NCBI GenBank assembly: GCA_964489955.1
Contig: CAZBAV010000129.1
Coordinates: forward strand, 1 to 7,071
Direction of reading: 5' to 3'
DNA: 7,071 bases
Origin: Leadbetterella sp964489955
Lineage (GTDB): Bacteria; Bacteroidota; Bacteroidia; Cytophagales; Spirosomataceae
The notes under the pieces are model-generated. The model searched no databases, was not told the origin of the DNA, and was given only the letters and a program-made list of their open reading frames with translations. This document shows, piece by piece, positions 5,807 to 7,071 of this stretch. The position numbers and the translations under genes were made by a program. Positions within the stretch are counted from its first letter, which is position 1. Every line of letters begins with the position of its first letter.

Positions 5807-6754
5807 ATGGATATTTCTGTAGTAATACCCCTCTTTAATGAAGATGAGTCCTTAGTTGAACTACATTCATGGATAAAAAGGGTAATGGACGACCACAATT
5901 TTTCGTACGAAGTATTATTTGTAGATGATGGGAGTAAAGACAACTCTTGGGCTGTTATTACTACCCTTGCCCAAAATAATCCAGAAGTAAAAGGATTCCG
6001 TTTTTCGAAGAACCATGGAAAAACTGCAGCTTTACAGATTGGTTTCAATAAAGCTTCTGCCCCAGTAGTTATTACTATGGACGCAGACTTGCAGGACAGC
6101 CCGGACGAAATACCAGATTTATACCGTATGATTAAAGAAGACGGCTATGATTTGGTGTCTGGATGGAAAAAAAAGAGATATGATCCAATTACTAAAACGC
6201 TACCAACCAAATTATTTAATGCCACAACTCGGCTCATTCATGACATACATCTACATGATATGAACTGCGGTTTAAAGGCGTACAACAGTAAAGTAACCAA
6301 AAACATAGTGCTTTATGGTGAAATGCACCGCTATATACCTGTGGTAGCAAAATGGAATGGATTTACAAAAATTGGAGAAAAGGTAGTAGAACACCAAGCA
6401 CGAAAATATGGCCATACCAAGTTTGGTATTGAAAGGTTCCTAAATGGTTTCCTGGACCTTCTTTCTATAACTTTTGTAAACCGCTTTGGTAAAAGCCCTA
6501 TGCATTTTTTTGGCTTGTTTGGTATTTTGTTTTTTGTTGGCGGACTTTTAATAAGTGCAATCCTTATTGGAAATAAGATATATAGTATTTATACTGCAGC
6601 ACCTTTCCGCAATGTCACAGATAACCCTTTATTCTATCTGGCTCTGACAGCAAGCATTGTGGGATCCCAAATGTTTTTAGCAGGCTTTCTTGGTGAGCTT
6701 TTTGTACGTATTAATACTACAAAGTATGACTTCGAAATTTCAGAAAGTGTATGA
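5807..6754 (+). CDS. GT2-family polyprenyl-phosphate glycosyltransferase, DPM1/GtrB/ArnC-like
   Basis: The product is a 315-residue GT-A glycosyltransferase. It starts with DISVVIPLFNEDESL and carries VDDGSKDNS at 39-47. The metal and nucleotide-binding DADLQD is at 92-97, followed by SGWKKKRYDP at 118-127 and DMNCGLKAY at 151-159. Next come GEMHRYIPVVAKWNG (171-185) and RKYGHTKFG (199-207), which mark the subgroup acting on polyprenyl phosphates. Two membrane segments follow at about 231-255 and 274-300. Relatives transfer a sugar from a nucleotide sugar to undecaprenyl or dolichyl phosphate on the cytoplasmic face of the membrane, and the lipid-linked sugar is then used for envelope polymers. 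The particular sugar cannot be read from sequence. It starts 8 bp after the methyltransferase stop behind an A-rich leader and is the last gene of the operon. Confidence 0.9.
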   Translation: MDISVVIPLFNEDESLVELHSWIKRVMDDHNFSYEVLFVDDGSKDNSWAVITTLAQNNPEVKGFRFSKNHGKTAALQIGFNKASAPVVITMDADLQDSPDEIPDLYRMIKEDGYDLVSGWKKKRYDPITKTLPTKLFNATTRLIHDIHLHDMNCGLKAYNSKVTKNIVLYGEMHRYIPVVAKWNGFTKIGEKVVEHQARKYGHTKFGIERFLNGFLDLLSITFVNRFGKSPMHFFGLFGILFFVGGLLISAILIGNKIYSIYTAAPFRNVTDNPLFYLALTASIVGSQMFLAGFLGELFVRINTTKYDFEISESV

Positions 6755-6764
6755 AAAACACTTT
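6744..6764 (+). other. Hairpin spanning the glycosyltransferase stop codon
   Basis: AAAGTGT (6744-6750) pairs perfectly with ACACTTT (6758-6764) around a 7-nt loop that contains the TGA stop at 6752-6754. The stem has only two G-C pairs, and the bases after it (GCATTTCATC) are not a clean T-run. It could be a weak terminator or an mRNA 3'-end stabiliser, but it is not a convincing intrinsic terminator. Confidence 0.4.
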
Positions 6765-7071
6765 GCATTTCATCGCTCAAAAAGAACATTTCATCTACTA
6801 AAATGCAGATTTTAAAAAATATTATTTTGTCTTTTTATTCAATAGCAACAAATGTACAAACATATATTACTAAAAACCACGCTGTTGTGAAGAGAAAAGC
6901 CGTTTTCCGTATTTTCGCCAATTAATTACCAATAAAAAAAATATGACTGCTATTTTTTGGGTTTAAAGAAAAACTTCTAAATTTGCAATCACAAAGAACG
7001 AGATACTATTGAAATCGGTAATCGATTAAAAAATATTTAAGATAAAAGTTGTGTGGATTTAGTAGCGGGAA
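6755..7071. other. Gene-less 317-bp stretch ahead of an off-window gene
   Basis: No convincing protein gene lies here on either strand. The longest ATG-initiated frame I found is a 40-codon one at 6803-6925 that I reject. The left part holds a 9-bp direct repeat (CATTTCATC at 6766-6774 and 6787-6795, spaced 21 bp start to start). The right part holds a strong promoter (6956-6985), a leader with a 5-bp hairpin (AATCG/CGATT, 7013-7027), and a final GCGGGAA at 7065-7071 that may begin a tRNA. Confidence 0.6.
6956..6985 (+). promoter_or_regulatory. Strong Bacteroidota-type promoter facing right
   Basis: TTTG at 6956-6959 (in TTTTTTGGG) is followed after an 18-bp spacer by TAAATTTG at 6978-6985, a full match to TAnnTTTG. 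Both elements and the spacing are close to the Bacteroidota consensus, making this the best promoter in the window. Transcription should start near 6992. About 70 nt of leader then precede the GCGGGAA at the window edge, so the served gene lies outside. Confidence 0.75.

Noticed and set aside
6803..6925. A 40-codon ATG-initiated frame starting MQILKNIILSF
   Set aside because: No recognisable motif, no clear start signal or promoter, and very AT-rich composition like the surrounding non-coding DNA; most likely chance.

Overview
The window is AT-rich and looks like a chromosomal stretch from a member of the Bacteroidota (Bacteroidetes). Four things point there: several upstream regions carry the phylum's TAnnTTTG -7 element, start codons lack Shine-Dalgarno sequences and sit behind A-rich leaders, and there is both a GSCFA-family protein and an RNase H1 with a viroplasmin-type N-terminal domain. 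I cannot name the order or genus from sequence alone.

Layout from left to right. Positions 1-276 hold the N-terminal part of a leftward GSCFA-domain gene that runs off the window. A 278-bp divergent intergenic region follows, with a candidate TAnnTTTG element facing each way. Rightward genes come next: a DUF937-type protein with a membrane anchor and a degenerate OmpA-like C-terminus (555-1745), a strong intrinsic terminator, a small CAP/SCP-domain protein (1870-2331), a Nfu-type iron-sulfur scaffold (2374-2628) and a second strong terminator (2649-2683). A tight four-gene operon then begins: an unusually long D-Ala-D-Ala ligase-like ATP-grasp protein (2730-4499), RNase H1 (4492-5097), a TrmN6-like tRNA1(Val) methyltransferase (5097-5798) and a DPM1/GtrB-like membrane glycosyltransferase (5807-6754). 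Its joints are an 8-nt overlap, a 1-nt overlap (TAATG) and an 8-nt gap, so translational coupling is likely. The last 317 bp have no convincing protein gene but contain an excellent promoter aimed rightward. The window ends on seven bases that fit the 5' acceptor arm of a tRNA-Gly.

Most of the content is housekeeping: iron-sulfur assembly, RNA:DNA hybrid removal, tRNA modification and envelope chemistry. The most unusual item is the 589-residue ligase. It has almost all Ddl catalytic residues but carries an insertion of about 65 residues, a Glu-to-Asp change at a Mg-binding position, and a C-terminal extension of about 120 residues that resembles its own N-terminal domain. I saw no mobile element, CRISPR array, defence system or biosynthetic cluster.
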